Of a stretch of DNA of 64,000 nt, positions 27,281-36,351 are shown in pieces; within the stretch, counting starts at the first letter, position 1; every line of letters starts with the position of its first letter. The stretch is from Albidovulum sediminicola (lineage in GTDB: Bacteria > Pseudomonadota > Alphaproteobacteria > Rhodobacterales > Rhodobacteraceae). The notes below the pieces were generated by a model. It did not search any database and was not told where the DNA came from. It saw only the letters and a program-made list of their open reading frames with translations. The stretch is taken from the NCBI RefSeq assembly GCF_025751575.1, contig NZ_JAOWLA010000003.1:186001-250000 (forward strand). The letters are read 5' to 3'. The position numbers were made by a program, and so were the translations under genes.

Positions 27281-28552
27281 ATGTCGCAAGGTTCCGACCT
27301 CATCCTGTCGCGGATGATGGCGCTTCATCCGAAGATCATCGACCTGACGCTCGACCGCGTCTGGCGCCTGCTAGAGGCGCTGGGTCATCCCGAACGCGAC
27401 CTGCCGCCGGTGATCCATATCGCGGGGACCAACGGCAAGGGCTCGACCCAGGCGATGATCCGCGCCGGGCTGGAGGCGATGGGCGGCCGCGTTCACGCCT
27501 ATACCTCGCCCCATCTCGCCCGCTTCCACGAACGCATCCGGCTGGCGGGCGAGCTGATCTCGGAGGACTACCTGACCGAGATCCTGGCCGAGTGCGAGGC
27601 CGCGAACGGCGGCATCCCGATCACCTATTTCGAGATCACGACCTGCGCGGCGCTTCTGGCCTTCGCGCGCACCCCCGCGGACTGGACGCTGCTTGAGGTT
27701 GGCCTCGGTGGCCGGCTCGACGCGACAAACGTGGTCGACCAGCCGCGGCTCACGATCATCACCCCGGTCTCCATCGACCATCAGCAGTACCTGGGCGAGA
27801 CCCTGCCCGAGATCGCGGGCGAAAAGGCGGGGATCATCAAGCGCGGCGTGCCTTGCGTTGTCGGCCCGCAGGAAGAGGCGGGGCTGGAGGCGATCGAGGC
27901 CAGGGCCGCGCGTCTTGGCGCGCCGCTTCTTGTCCACGGCCAGCACTGGCATGTCTGGGAAGAGCGCGGGCGGCTGATCTTCCAGGACGAAAACGGTCTT
28001 CTCGACCTGCCGCTGCCCAACCTTCCTGGGCCGCACCAGATCGACAACGCGGGCGCCGCGCTCGCCGCGCTGCGCCACCTTGGCGCTGACGAGGCCGCCT
28101 GCGAGGCGGCGGTGACAAAGGCCTACTGGCCCGCGCGGATGCAACGGCTGACCCACGGCCCGCTGGTCGAGGCGGCGGGGGCTTGCGAGCTTTGGCTCGA
28201 CGGCGGCCACAACCCCGCGGGCGGCCAGGCGGTGGCGGCGACGCTGGCGCGGATGCCGGCCAGGCCCACGCATCTGATCCTGGGCATGCTCAACACCAAG
28301 GACATTGCGGGCTATCTGCGCCCCGTCGCGGCGGCGGCGCGGACCCTGACGGCGGTGTCGATCCCGGGAGAGGCGAACACGCTGACGGCCGAGGAAACCC
28401 AGGCCGCCGCCGCCCGTGCCGGGATCTCTGCGGGCACGGCCGAAGGCGTGCTGGAGGCCGTCCGCACGATCGCCGCAGCCGACCCCGGCGCGCGCATCCT
28501 GATCTGCGGCTCGCTCTACCTGGCGGGCGGGGTTCTGCGGGACAACGGCTGA
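27281..28552 (+). CDS. folC: Bifunctional folylpolyglutamate/dihydrofolate synthase
   Basis: A 423-residue Mur-ligase-type enzyme that ligates glutamate to dihydropteroate and to tetrahydrofolates. The start is ATG 27281 (GAGGG ribosome site 5 bp upstream), although the frame is open into accD. Motifs: P-loop HIAGTNGKGST, TSPHLARFHERI, EVGLGGRLDATN, ISIDH-like VSIDHQQYLGET, EKAGIIK, and the C-terminal LWLDGGHNPAG. Length and order after accD fit the family. Confidence 0.97.
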   Translation: MSQGSDLILSRMMALHPKIIDLTLDRVWRLLEALGHPERDLPPVIHIAGTNGKGSTQAMIRAGLEAMGGRVHAYTSPHLARFHERIRLAGELISEDYLTEILAECEAANGGIPITYFEITTCAALLAFARTPADWTLLEVGLGGRLDATNVVDQPRLTIITPVSIDHQQYLGETLPEIAGEKAGIIKRGVPCVVGPQEEAGLEAIEARAARLGAPLLVHGQHWHVWEERGRLIFQDENGLLDLPLPNLPGPHQIDNAGAALAALRHLGADEAACEAAVTKAYWPARMQRLTHGPLVEAAGACELWLDGGHNPAGGQAVAATLARMPARPTHLILGMLNTKDIAGYLRPVAAAARTLTAVSIPGEANTLTAEETQAAAARAGISAGTAEGVLEAVRTIAAADPGARILICGSLYLAGGVLRDNG

Positions 28553-28657
28553 AACGACCCCTCGCATGGTCCTGGCGCGCCCTGCCTGTGCATCGGCGCA
28601 CTTCCTTGCGCGCGCCGCCCCGGCTATCCATGGGCATGACCCAGCGGAGCGGCCCAC

Positions 28658-29680
28658 ATGACCCTTGAATTCGCGCTCGATACCTTCGGCGACGTGACCC
28701 CCGGTGCCGACGGCACCCTGAAGCCGCAGGACCAGGTGATCCGCGACGTGATCGAGGAGGCGGTCCTGGCCGATCAGGTCGGGGTGGACTTCTTCGGTCT
28801 CGGCGAACATCACCGCGACGATTTCGCGATCTCGTCGCCCGAGGTGGTGCTGGGCGCCATCGCCGCCCGGACCAGCCGCATCCGGCTTGGGACGGCCGTG
28901 ACGGTGCTGTCCTCCGACGATCCGATCCGGGTGTTTCAGCGGTTCTCGACGCTTCAGGCGATTTCGGAGGGGCGGGCGGAGGTGATCCTGGGGCGGGGGT
29001 CCTTCACCGAAAGCTTCCCGCTCTTCGGCTTCGACCTTGCGGATTACGAGACGCTCTTCAACGAAAAGCTCGACCTTTTCGCGCGCCTCTTGCGGGACCG
29101 GAAGGTCACCTGGTCCGGCGCCACGCGCCCGCCGCTCCGGTCGCAGCCGGTTTATCCCCAGCCCGCCGACCCGATCCGCGCCTGGATCGGCGTGGGTGGC
29201 ACGCCGGAATCGGTGATGCGGGCGGTGCATTACGAGATGCCGATGATGCTCGCGATCATCGGCGGCGCAGCCCAACGTTTCCGCCCCTACGCCGACCTCT
29301 ACCGCCGGGCCCTGGCCGAGGCGGGGCGCCCCGCCCTGCCGGTCGGCGTCCATTCGCCCGGCCTTGTCGCCGACACCGACGAGGCCGCGCGCGAGGGCAT
29401 CTGGCCCGGCTACAAGGCGCTGCATGACCGGATCGGGCGTGAACGCGGCTGGGCGCCGACGACCCGCGACCAGTTCGAGCGCGAGATCGCGCACGGGTCG
29501 CTTTACGTCGGGGCGCCCGAGACCGTCGCGCGCAAGATCGCGGCCACCGTCAAGGCGCTGGACCTGAACCGGTTCGAGATGAAATATTCCTCCGGGCCGG
29601 TTCCGCATGCCTTGTTGATGCGCTCGGTCGAGCTTTACGGCACGCGAGTCGTGCCGCTGGTCCGCGACATGCTCAGCTAA
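28658..29680 (+). CDS. LLM-class flavin-dependent oxidoreductase
   Basis: A 340-residue TIM-barrel protein of the bacterial luciferase-like family. It shows the family starts FALDTFGDVTP, FFGLGEHHRDDF and SSPEVVLGAIAARTSRIRLG, then GRAEVILGRGSFTESFPLFG and WIGVGGTPESV. It probably uses reduced FMN to oxidise a small molecule; the substrate is unknown. It is unrelated in sequence detail to the monooxygenase embedded in the NRPS and separated from that cluster by accD-folC. Its last 8 bases overlap the convergent bestrophin gene. Confidence 0.88.
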   Translation: MTLEFALDTFGDVTPGADGTLKPQDQVIRDVIEEAVLADQVGVDFFGLGEHHRDDFAISSPEVVLGAIAARTSRIRLGTAVTVLSSDDPIRVFQRFSTLQAISEGRAEVILGRGSFTESFPLFGFDLADYETLFNEKLDLFARLLRDRKVTWSGATRPPLRSQPVYPQPADPIRAWIGVGGTPESVMRAVHYEMPMMLAIIGGAAQRFRPYADLYRRALAEAGRPALPVGVHSPGLVADTDEAAREGIWPGYKALHDRIGRERGWAPTTRDQFEREIAHGSLYVGAPETVARKIAATVKALDLNRFEMKYSSGPVPHALLMRSVELYGTRVVPLVRDMLS

Positions 29681-30572
29681 GAACGCCGTCCACGGGTTGG
29701 AGCGGTTCGGGCGCGGGTTCGTCCAGCGCCTCCGCCACGGCGATCTCGATCACCCGGCACATGGCGTCGAGGGGCAGCCCGTTGATCACGTCGCGAAACG
29801 GGTGTTCCAGTTCATCAGTGACGGCGGAGAGGCCGAAGAAGACATAGGCAACGACTGCCGCGACAAGCGGCGCGAACCAGCCTGCGGTGTCGATCAGCGC
29901 GAAGGGAAGCAGGGCGCAGTAAAGGTAGCTCGTCCGCAGCACGAGCAGCGAATAGACGAAGGGCAAGGGCGAACTGGCGATCCGTTCGCACCCGGCCTGC
30001 GCGAGCGAGAGCGAGGCCAGGCGTTCGGAAAGCGCCCGGCGCCCGATGTCCGAAAGGCGCCCGGCCTCGGCTTCCGCGCGCAGGACCTCGGCAATCTGGC
30101 GCAGCGCCGCGTCAGGCGGGTTGCGCCGCGCGGCGAAATCGGCGGCAGCCGGATCGGCGCGGAGCGCTTCGGCGCGTGCGTCGCTCTGGCGTAGCCATCC
30201 GCGGTGCAGATGCGCGAAGGCGGCGACGGTCTTCAGAACGCGCGCGCGCGCCGGGACGGCGCCGAGAAACACCAGAAGCTCGCGTGCGAGGCTGCGGACA
30301 TCGGCGATCATGCCGCCCCAGAGCTTGCGCGCCTCCCACCAGCGGTCATAGGCGGCGTTGTTGCGGAAGCCGAGAAAGAGCGACAGCGCGATGCCGAAGA
30401 TGCCCATGGCCGCGATCGAGACCTGCGGCAGCGGCAAAAGGGACCGGTCGATCCAGAGGATCGCCGCGGCGTAGAGCGTGAAGAACAGGATCTTCGGTGC
30501 GGTCTGCACGATGATCGAGCCCCTGATCGCGAACAGGAGCTGCGGCAGGCTTGGTGCGTCGCGGACGATCAT
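29673..30572 (-). CDS. Bestrophin-family (UPF0187/YneE) channel protein
   Basis: A 299-residue inner-membrane protein. Typical family positions are the N-terminal RGSIIVQTAPKILFF, then SLFLGFRNNAAYDRWWEARK and the cytoplasmic helices after GGMIADVRSLARE; the C-terminal FGLSAVTDELEHPF segment is also conserved. Bacterial bestrophins form pentameric anion or cation channels. The gene is alone on its strand and its 3' end overlaps the LLM gene by 8 bases, so the two transcripts are convergent and antisense at the ends. Confidence 0.9.
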   Translation of the reverse strand: MIVRDAPSLPQLLFAIRGSIIVQTAPKILFFTLYAAAILWIDRSLLPLPQVSIAAMGIFGIALSLFLGFRNNAAYDRWWEARKLWGGMIADVRSLARELLVFLGAVPARARVLKTVAAFAHLHRGWLRQSDARAEALRADPAAADFAARRNPPDAALRQIAEVLRAEAEAGRLSDIGRRALSERLASLSLAQAGCERIASSPLPFVYSLLVLRTSYLYCALLPFALIDTAGWFAPLVAAVVAYVFFGLSAVTDELEHPFRDVINGLPLDAMCRVIEIAVAEALDEPAPEPLQPVDGVLS

Positions 30573-30724
30573 CGGTGGCGGTCCCTGGGTGCGCTTGCGC
30601 CCCTTCTAGGCGGTTCCGGAAGCGATGGCACGGCGAAAGACGACACCACGCGTCTTGCTTGCGCTAGGGGAGGGGCCGTCCGGCCGGGCATCGAGCCCGG
30701 CGCGCCCGGCGCTGCCGCGGGACA

Positions 30725-31828
30725 TCAGCCCCGGTCCGCGTCCGGGTCCGCGCCCCAATCCGCGGCCTGCATCTCGCGCAGGCGGCTGGCGGTGCGCTCG
30801 AACTCGAAGGACCCTTCGCCCTCCATGTAGAGCCGTTCGGGCGCGTCGGCGGCCGACGCGATGAGGCGCACCTTCGCCTCGTAGAGCGCGTCGATCAGGG
30901 TCACGAAGCGGCGGGCCTGGTTGTAGTTTTCGGACGACAGGCGCGGGATGTCCTCAAGGATCAGAACCCGGACCGCGCCCGCGATGGCGAGGTAGTCCGC
31001 GGGCCCAAGCGCGCGGCCGCAGAGGTCCCAGAAGGATGCGCGGGCGACGCCCGCGTGATAGTCCGGGATCACCACCTCGCGCCCCTTCACGCTCAGCCTG
31101 AGTTCCGCATCGCCGCCGCCGCCCGTCAACTCGTCCCAAATGCGCGCCAGCGCCTCGGTCGCGGTGCGGTCGGCGGGGGCGAAATAGACCTGCGCGCCTT
31201 CCAGCCGGTGTTGGCGGTAGTCGGTCTCGCTCTCGATCTCGCGCACCTCCATCCGCTCTTTCAGGAGCTGGATGAAGGGCAGGAACAGCGGACGGTTTAG
31301 CCCGTCCTTGTAAAGGTCGTCCGGCGCCCGGTTCGAGGTTGTCACCACCGTGACCCCGCGGTCGAACAGCATCTGGAAGAGCCGCCCCACGATCATCGCG
31401 TCGGCGATGTCGGTGATCTGCATCTCGTCGAAGCACAGCAACCGGAGCTTGCCCGCGATCTCCTCGGCCACGGGGCGGATGGCGTCGTCCACCCCGGTCT
31501 TGCGCGCGGCATGAAGGGCCGACTGGACCTCTTGCATGAAGGCGTGGAAGTGGACGCGGCGCTTGGCCTCGACCGCGACATGGGCGTGGAACAGGTCCAT
31601 CAGCATCGACTTGCCGCGCCCGACCCCGCCCCAGAGGTAAAGCCCGCGCACCGGCTCCGGCGCCTTGCCGAAAAGCCCGCCCAGAAGGCCTCGGCGGCGT
31701 TCCGGAACGGCGCCGAGCGCGCAGCGGATACGCTCCAGCTCGGGCAGCAGCGCGCGCTGCGCGGCGTCCTGGCGCAGGTCGCCCGCATGGGTCATCCGGT
31801 CGTAGATATCTGTCAGCGTTTCGGCCAT
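30725..31828 (-). CDS. zapE: Cell division AFG1-type ATPase ZapE
   Basis: A 367-residue P-loop ATPase. Walker A is GGVGRGKSM (67-75), Walker B with sensor is LLCFDEMQITDIADA, and TTSNRAPDDLYKDGLNR is the AFG1/LCE1-specific block. ZapE associates with the Z-ring and affects division under stress in E. coli; in mitochondria the family handles respiratory proteins. Length is normal. It is a single gene with 170 bp to the divergent MFS gene. Confidence 0.94.
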   Translation of the reverse strand: MAETLTDIYDRMTHAGDLRQDAAQRALLPELERIRCALGAVPERRRGLLGGLFGKAPEPVRGLYLWGGVGRGKSMLMDLFHAHVAVEAKRRVHFHAFMQEVQSALHAARKTGVDDAIRPVAEEIAGKLRLLCFDEMQITDIADAMIVGRLFQMLFDRGVTVVTTSNRAPDDLYKDGLNRPLFLPFIQLLKERMEVREIESETDYRQHRLEGAQVYFAPADRTATEALARIWDELTGGGGDAELRLSVKGREVVIPDYHAGVARASFWDLCGRALGPADYLAIAGAVRVLILEDIPRLSSENYNQARRFVTLIDALYEAKVRLIASAADAPERLYMEGEGSFEFERTASRLREMQAADWGADPDADRG

Positions 31829-31998
31829 GTCCCCCGATAGCCCGCGGCGCGCGAACTGAAAAGAGGCGCAGTTCGGGGAGGTCTATCGGCGTGCCCGGCA
31901 GGGCGCATCGCGGATCGGAATTGTCCGCATCACAATTCGCGATTTGACGCCGCCCGCGACTGAGGACATGTTCGCGCCGCTTTGATCCCGGAGGCCCC

Positions 31999-33240
31999 AT
32001 GCCAGTGCGCGCGCCGCTTGTCACACCCGTCCTGATCGCGGGCTGTATCATCATCATGATCGGCTTCTCGATCCGGGCCAGCTTTGGCGTGTTCCAGATC
32101 CCGATCGCCTCGGAATTCGGGTGGATGCGCGCCGATTTCTCGCTCGCGATCGCGGTGCAGAACCTGGCCTGGGGCATCGGCCAGCCGCTGTTCGGCGCCT
32201 TCGCAGAACGATTCGGCGACCGCCGGGCGATCGTGCTGGGCGCTCTGATCTATGCGGCGGGGCTGGTGCTGTCGTCCTTCGCGGTGACGCCGGGCCAGCA
32301 TCAGATCCTGGAGATCCTCGTGGGCTTTGGCATCGCGGGCACGGGCTTCGGTGTCATCCTGGCGGTGGTGGGCCGCGCGGCCCATCCCGAAAGCCGCTCG
32401 GTCGCGCTGGGAATTGCGACGGCGGCCGGGTCCGCCGGGCAGGTCTTCGGCGCGCCGGTGGCGGAGCTGCTGCTTGGCCATTTCCCCTGGCAGTCGGTGT
32501 TCCTGATCTTCGCGGCAGCGATCCTGCTGAGCCTTTTTGCCCTGCCGATGATGCGTGCGCCCGCCCCGGCGAGCCGGGAGGAGCTCGAGGAAAGCATGGG
32601 CGAGGTCCTGCGCAAGGCCTTCCGCGATCCGTCCTACGCGATGATCTTCCTCGGCTTCTTCTCCTGCGGGTATCAGCTGGCTTTCATCACGGCCCATTTC
32701 CCGGCGATGGTGACCGAGATGTGCGGGGCCATCGCGCCCGGCGGGGTACTCGCGGGGCTCGGGATCACCACGACCTCGGTTTTGGGGGCAATCGCGATTT
32801 CCGTCATCGGGATGGCGAATATCGTGGGCACGATCACCGCGGGCTGGCTTGGCAAGCGCTACAGCAAGAAGAACCTGCTGGCGGGGGTCTATCTGGCCCG
32901 GACCGTGGTCGCGGCGGTGTTCATCTCGCTTCCGATCACACCGGCGTCGGTCCTGGTCTTCTCGGTCCTGATGGGGGCGCTCTGGCTTGCGACGGTGCCG
33001 CTGACCTCGGGGCTTGTCGCGCATCTTTACGGCCTGCGCTACATGGGCACGCTCTATGGTATCGTGTTCCTGAGCCACCAGCTGGGCGGCTTCCTCGGCG
33101 TCTGGCTGGGTGGGCGGATGTATGACGCCTACGGGTCCTACACCGCGGTCTGGTGGATCGGGGTTGGCGTCGGGGCATTCTCCGCGCTGATCCATCTGCC
33201 GATCCGCGAACGCCTGCCGCACATCGCGCAGCCGGCATGA
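31999..33240 (+). CDS. MFS transporter
   Basis: A 413-residue permease with 12 predicted helices and a central cytoplasmic loop (around APAPASREELEESMGE). It has the FGVFQIPIASEFGW and loop 2-3 ERFGDRRAIVLG (motif A variant GxxxDR) features seen in the oxalate/formate antiporter and monocarboxylate-type MFS group. GGAGG sits 5 bp before the ATG. Substrate unknown; small organic anions are the family norm. The next gene downstream is convergent. Confidence 0.88.
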   Translation: MPVRAPLVTPVLIAGCIIIMIGFSIRASFGVFQIPIASEFGWMRADFSLAIAVQNLAWGIGQPLFGAFAERFGDRRAIVLGALIYAAGLVLSSFAVTPGQHQILEILVGFGIAGTGFGVILAVVGRAAHPESRSVALGIATAAGSAGQVFGAPVAELLLGHFPWQSVFLIFAAAILLSLFALPMMRAPAPASREELEESMGEVLRKAFRDPSYAMIFLGFFSCGYQLAFITAHFPAMVTEMCGAIAPGGVLAGLGITTTSVLGAIAISVIGMANIVGTITAGWLGKRYSKKNLLAGVYLARTVVAAVFISLPITPASVLVFSVLMGALWLATVPLTSGLVAHLYGLRYMGTLYGIVFLSHQLGGFLGVWLGGRMYDAYGSYTAVWWIGVGVGAFSALIHLPIRERLPHIAQPA

Positions 33241-33243
33241 CGC

Positions 33244-33269
33244 GGCCGGGGCCAAACGCGGCCCCGGCC
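33244..33269. terminator. Bidirectional terminator-like hairpin
   Basis: Ten-base perfect inverted repeat GGCCGGGGCC (33244-33253) / GGCCCCGGCC (33260-33269) with a six-base loop, located in the 40-bp space between two convergent genes (MFS transporter and ornithine cyclodeaminase homologue). The position suggests a shared terminator despite the missing T run. Confidence 0.55.
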
Positions 33270-33280
33270 CAGGGCGCGCC

Positions 33281-34195
33281 TCAGGCGCCCTTCCAGGCGT
33301 CCAGGATGTAGCGGGCGGTCATCAGGTCCAGATGCGCGCCGCCGCCGTTCTTGCTCAGCGTGATCTCGTCGTCCGAGGCGCGCATGAAGGCGCCTGAGGG
33401 CAGGTCGTAGAAGTCGCCCAGGATATCCGCCTCGGTGATCGCGCCCGAGGCGATCGGGTCCATGATTTCGCCGATGTGATGGATGGTCGTCGCGCGCGCA
33501 TCGACGAAGACGCGGGCGCGGCGCATCACCTCGTCGTCGCATTCGCGCATGTCCTTGCGATAGGCGCCGATCAGGTCGAGATGGGTGCCGGGTTTCAGCC
33601 ATTCGCCCCGGATCAAGGGGGCGGTGGCCATGGTCGCCGTGGCGATCACGTCGGCCTTGCGCACGGCGGCTTCCAGGTCGGGCTCGGCCACGGCGCCGGT
33701 TTCGGCGGCGAAGGCGCGCGCGGTCTCGGGCGTGCGGGTCCAGACGTGAAAGCGCGCCTTGGGAAAGACCGCCGAATAGGCCTCGATCATTGAATGGGCG
33801 ACGGTGCCGGCGCCGACCAGGAGGAACCGCTCACTGTCCTTCCGCGCCAGGTGGCGCGCGGCCAGCAGGCTGTCGGCGGCGGTCTTCCACTTGGTGACGA
33901 GCGCGAAGTCGATATAGGCCTCCGGAATGCCCAAGCGGTCTTCGAAAAGCGCGACCGCGCCGTGCAGGTTCGGGACCCCGTGCTGGCCGTTGCCCGGAAA
34001 GATCGTCGCGGCCTTGACGGCGACGCCCATGCCGTCGATCCAGGCCGAGCGGGTCAGCAGCGTATCCGGGCCACGGCGCAGGAACGTGTCCCCGACCTCT
34101 GCCCGGGGCAGGCTGTGCCCGGCCTCCAGCGCCTTGGTCAGCGCCACCCAGTCGAGCTTGGCCTCCGCCTCCGGTCCGATGATGTCGATGGTCAT
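33281..34195 (-). CDS. Ornithine cyclodeaminase / mu-crystallin family protein
   Basis: A 304-residue protein from ATG 34195, overlapping the stop of the upstream HAD gene (ATGA). It has the NAD(P)-binding FLLVGAGTVAHSMIEAY and the DLIGAYRKDMRE segment of this family. The catalytic-region motif reads LVTKWKTAADS rather than the usual LTxxRTAA, so the Arg that binds the substrate carboxylate in ornithine cyclodeaminase is Lys; several relatives with this change act as delta1-pyrroline-2-carboxylate or ketimine reductases. I therefore favour an imine reductase or dehydrogenase role over true ornithine cyclodeamination. Confidence 0.82.
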   Translation of the reverse strand: MTIDIIGPEAEAKLDWVALTKALEAGHSLPRAEVGDTFLRRGPDTLLTRSAWIDGMGVAVKAATIFPGNGQHGVPNLHGAVALFEDRLGIPEAYIDFALVTKWKTAADSLLAARHLARKDSERFLLVGAGTVAHSMIEAYSAVFPKARFHVWTRTPETARAFAAETGAVAEPDLEAAVRKADVIATATMATAPLIRGEWLKPGTHLDLIGAYRKDMRECDDEVMRRARVFVDARATTIHHIGEIMDPIASGAITEADILGDFYDLPSGAFMRASDDEITLSKNGGGAHLDLMTARYILDAWKGA

Positions 34196-34815
34196 GGGGC
34201 GATATCCTCCGCTGTCAGCAATCCCTCGGCCTGAAGCCGCTCGGCCCAACCCATGGGGCCGTCAAAATGGTGAACCTGCCAGCCGCGCCGGGCGGCGGCG
34301 GCGATGTTGTCGTGCCGGTCGTCGGTGAAGAGCAGCCGGTCGGGCGCGATGCCGCAGTCCTCCTCGACCATCTCATAGATCCGCGCCTCGGGTTTGATCA
34401 CGCCCATATGGCCAGAGACATAGGCGCGGTCGAACTCCGAGAGGAAATCGTACCGCGTCTGGGCATAGGCGAAGCTGCCGATCCCGAAGTTGGTCAGCGC
34501 GAAGACCGGCACGCCCCGGGCGCGAAGGCGCCTGAGCAGATGCACCGATGGCGCGATGGCGGGTGTGGCCATCTCGATCCAGTTGTCATGCCAGGCCTGG
34601 ATCGCCCCGCGCCAGCGGGGGTAACGCTCGGCCCAGGCGTAGATCGTGCCGCGGAAATTCCCACCGCAGTCGATCTCGTCGTTCATGCCGTGAAGATCGA
34701 CCTCGGCGAACATCGCCTCCCGCTCTTCGCGGGGCATGACGGTGTCGTAGAAACGTTCGGGCTGCCATTCGATCAGCACGTTTCCGATGTCGAAGATCAC
34801 TGCGTCGATGGCCAT
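34192..34815 (-). CDS. HAD-family hydrolase (YihX-like, subfamily IA)
   Basis: A 207-residue phosphatase-type protein with the four HAD motifs: nucleophile Asp in FDIGNVLIEW, TNFG (motif II), Lys in GVIKPEARIY (motif III) and the acidic pair in LFTDDRHDNI (motif IV). The helical cap after residue 15 is typical of subfamily I. YihX-type enzymes dephosphorylate sugar phosphates; the substrate here is unknown. It is coupled to the downstream ornithine-cyclodeaminase-like gene. Confidence 0.87.
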   Translation of the reverse strand: MAIDAVIFDIGNVLIEWQPERFYDTVMPREEREAMFAEVDLHGMNDEIDCGGNFRGTIYAWAERYPRWRGAIQAWHDNWIEMATPAIAPSVHLLRRLRARGVPVFALTNFGIGSFAYAQTRYDFLSEFDRAYVSGHMGVIKPEARIYEMVEEDCGIAPDRLLFTDDRHDNIAAAARRGWQVHHFDGPMGWAERLQAEGLLTAEDIAP

Positions 34816-34872
34816 GACGCCTCCTTTTTCGGGCGCGATCTGATCACAGCGCGGGGCGGGATGAAAGGCCGC

Positions 34873-35841
34873 TCAGCGGCGATAGCGCGGCGTTTGCGGC
34901 ACTGTTTCCCGCCGCGCACGCGCCTCGCGCCAGACCAGCGTCAGGCCGGAGGCAATGATCAGCGCGATGCCCAGGAGCGCCACACCGTCGGGCCAGTCGC
35001 CAAAGACGATCACGCCCCAGATCACCGCAAGGGGCATGGCCGCGTATTCGAAGGGAGCGACCACGGCGGCCTCGGCCACGCGGTAGGCCTGGCTGATGAA
35101 AAAACCGCCGAAGGCGGAGGCGATGCCGACCACCAGCAGGACCAGCCAGTCGCGCCCCGAGGGCATCGACCATTCCCGCAGGAAGAAGTCGAGCGAGGCA
35201 TTGCCAGTGCCCGCAAACCGACCGTCACCGATCGCAAGCCCCGCCAGCGACGAAAACCCGATGAAGGTCAGCTGGATGTAGAACGACATCGACAGCGCGT
35301 TTTCAGTCCGGCCGATGTAGCGGGTCAGCATGTGCAGCGTCGCGTAGCCGAAGGCCGCCAGGACCGGCAGCAGTGCCGCGGCCTGGAAGACCGAGGTTCC
35401 CGGGCGCAGCACGATCAGCACGCCGAGGAACCCCAGGGCGAGCGCCGCCCAGCGGCGCGGGCCGACCGTTTCGCCCAGGAAGATCACCGAGAAGACGGTG
35501 ATGATCAGCGGCGAGACGAAGAAGATCGCGACCCCGTCGGCCAAGGGCAGCGAGGCAAGGCCGATGAAGAAGGTCATGTTCGCGAAGACGACGCAGGCAC
35601 CACGCGCCAGATGCATGCCAAGGCGCCGGGTCCTCAGCGCGGCAAGCCCGCCCGACCACGGCAGGATCAGCGCCAGGAGCACCGCCATGCCGATCAGCGC
35701 CCGGATCAGGACGACCTCGTGCAGCGCGTAGCTGTCCGACAAGAACTTGATCGCCATGTCGTTGATCGAAAAGCAGAACACCGCGCCGATGGCGCAAAGC
35801 GCCCCCAGAAGCGTCGGGTTGTCGGACAGAGGCGTCTGCAT
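34873..35841 (-). CDS. DMT-superfamily (EamA) transporter
   Basis: A 322-residue inner-membrane protein with ten predicted helices arranged as two EamA repeats; the first repeat contains INDMAIKFLSDSYALHEVVLIRALIG and ends in a PRRWAALALGFLGVLIVLRPG block, both widely conserved in S-adenosylmethionine/amino-acid exporters of alphaproteobacteria. Substrate not determinable. The gene lies 57 bp upstream of the HAD gene on the same strand. Confidence 0.88.
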   Translation of the reverse strand: MQTPLSDNPTLLGALCAIGAVFCFSINDMAIKFLSDSYALHEVVLIRALIGMAVLLALILPWSGGLAALRTRRLGMHLARGACVVFANMTFFIGLASLPLADGVAIFFVSPLIITVFSVIFLGETVGPRRWAALALGFLGVLIVLRPGTSVFQAAALLPVLAAFGYATLHMLTRYIGRTENALSMSFYIQLTFIGFSSLAGLAIGDGRFAGTGNASLDFFLREWSMPSGRDWLVLLVVGIASAFGGFFISQAYRVAEAAVVAPFEYAAMPLAVIWGVIVFGDWPDGVALLGIALIIASGLTLVWREARARRETVPQTPRYRR

Positions 35842-35904
35842 CGGCGCATGTGACCGCGAAGCCAGCGCCGGCGCAAGCGGTATCGTCGCGGAAGCCTTGC
35901 GGCC

Positions 35905-36351
35905 CTAGCGCGCTGCCCCGCGCAAGAGCCGGTCCAGCGCCGAGGAAAATCGCGCCCGGTCCTGCTTTGAAAACGCCTTTCCGCCGCCCTGCCGGAACGG
36001 ATCCGCCGAGCGGAGATCGGCCATCAGATCGCGCGTGGCGAGCGCCATGCCGATATTGGCCGCGCTCAAGGCCTCGCCGTTGTGCTTCAGGACCCGCGCC
36101 CCGGCGGCCACGCATTTCGCGGCCAGCGGGATGTCGGCGGTCACGACCACGTCCCCCGCCCCGGCGCGTTCAGCGATCCACTTGTCGGCCTCGTCGGGAC
36201 CTTCGGTCACGAAGACGGTTTCGACCAGCGGGTTGGGGTAGGGGCGGATGCCGCCGTTGCAGACCATCTTGATCGGCACGCCCAGACGTTCGGCGGCGCG
36301 GATGCACTCCTCCTTCACGGGGCAGGCGTCCGCGTCGACGTAAAGCGTCAT
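35905..36351 (-). CDS. YaiI/YqxD family protein (UPF0178)
   Basis: A 148-residue protein of the UPF0178 family, recognisable from [20 protein letters not shown] at the start, then [20 protein letters not shown] and the C-terminal [10 protein letters not shown]. The fold is PIN-like with an Asp cluster (DADACP, TADIPLA), so a nuclease activity is plausible, but no function is established. Its ATG overlaps the sthA stop codon by four bases. Confidence 0.92.
   Translation of the reverse strand: MTLYVDADACPVKEECIRAAERLGVPIKMVCNGGIRPYPNPLVETVFVTEGPDEADKWIAERAGAGDVVVTADIPLAAKCVAAGARVLKHNGEALSAANIGMALATRDLMADLRSADPFRQGGGKAFSKQDRARFSSALDRLLRGAAR

Noticed and set aside
27371-29608. Long minus-strand open frame opposite folC and the LLM gene
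   Set aside because: Both plus-strand genes have clear family motifs; the antisense frame has low-complexity composition without motifs.
28658-29680. Stand-alone LLM oxidoreductase as part of the NRPS pathway
   Set aside because: accD and folC lie between, spacing is ordinary, and the protein belongs to a general LLM group.
29673-30572. Bestrophin gene as partner of the opsin-like protein, given known rhodopsin-bestrophin fusions
   Set aside because: It lies about 23 kb away in unrelated context and on the other strand; nothing in the sequence links them.
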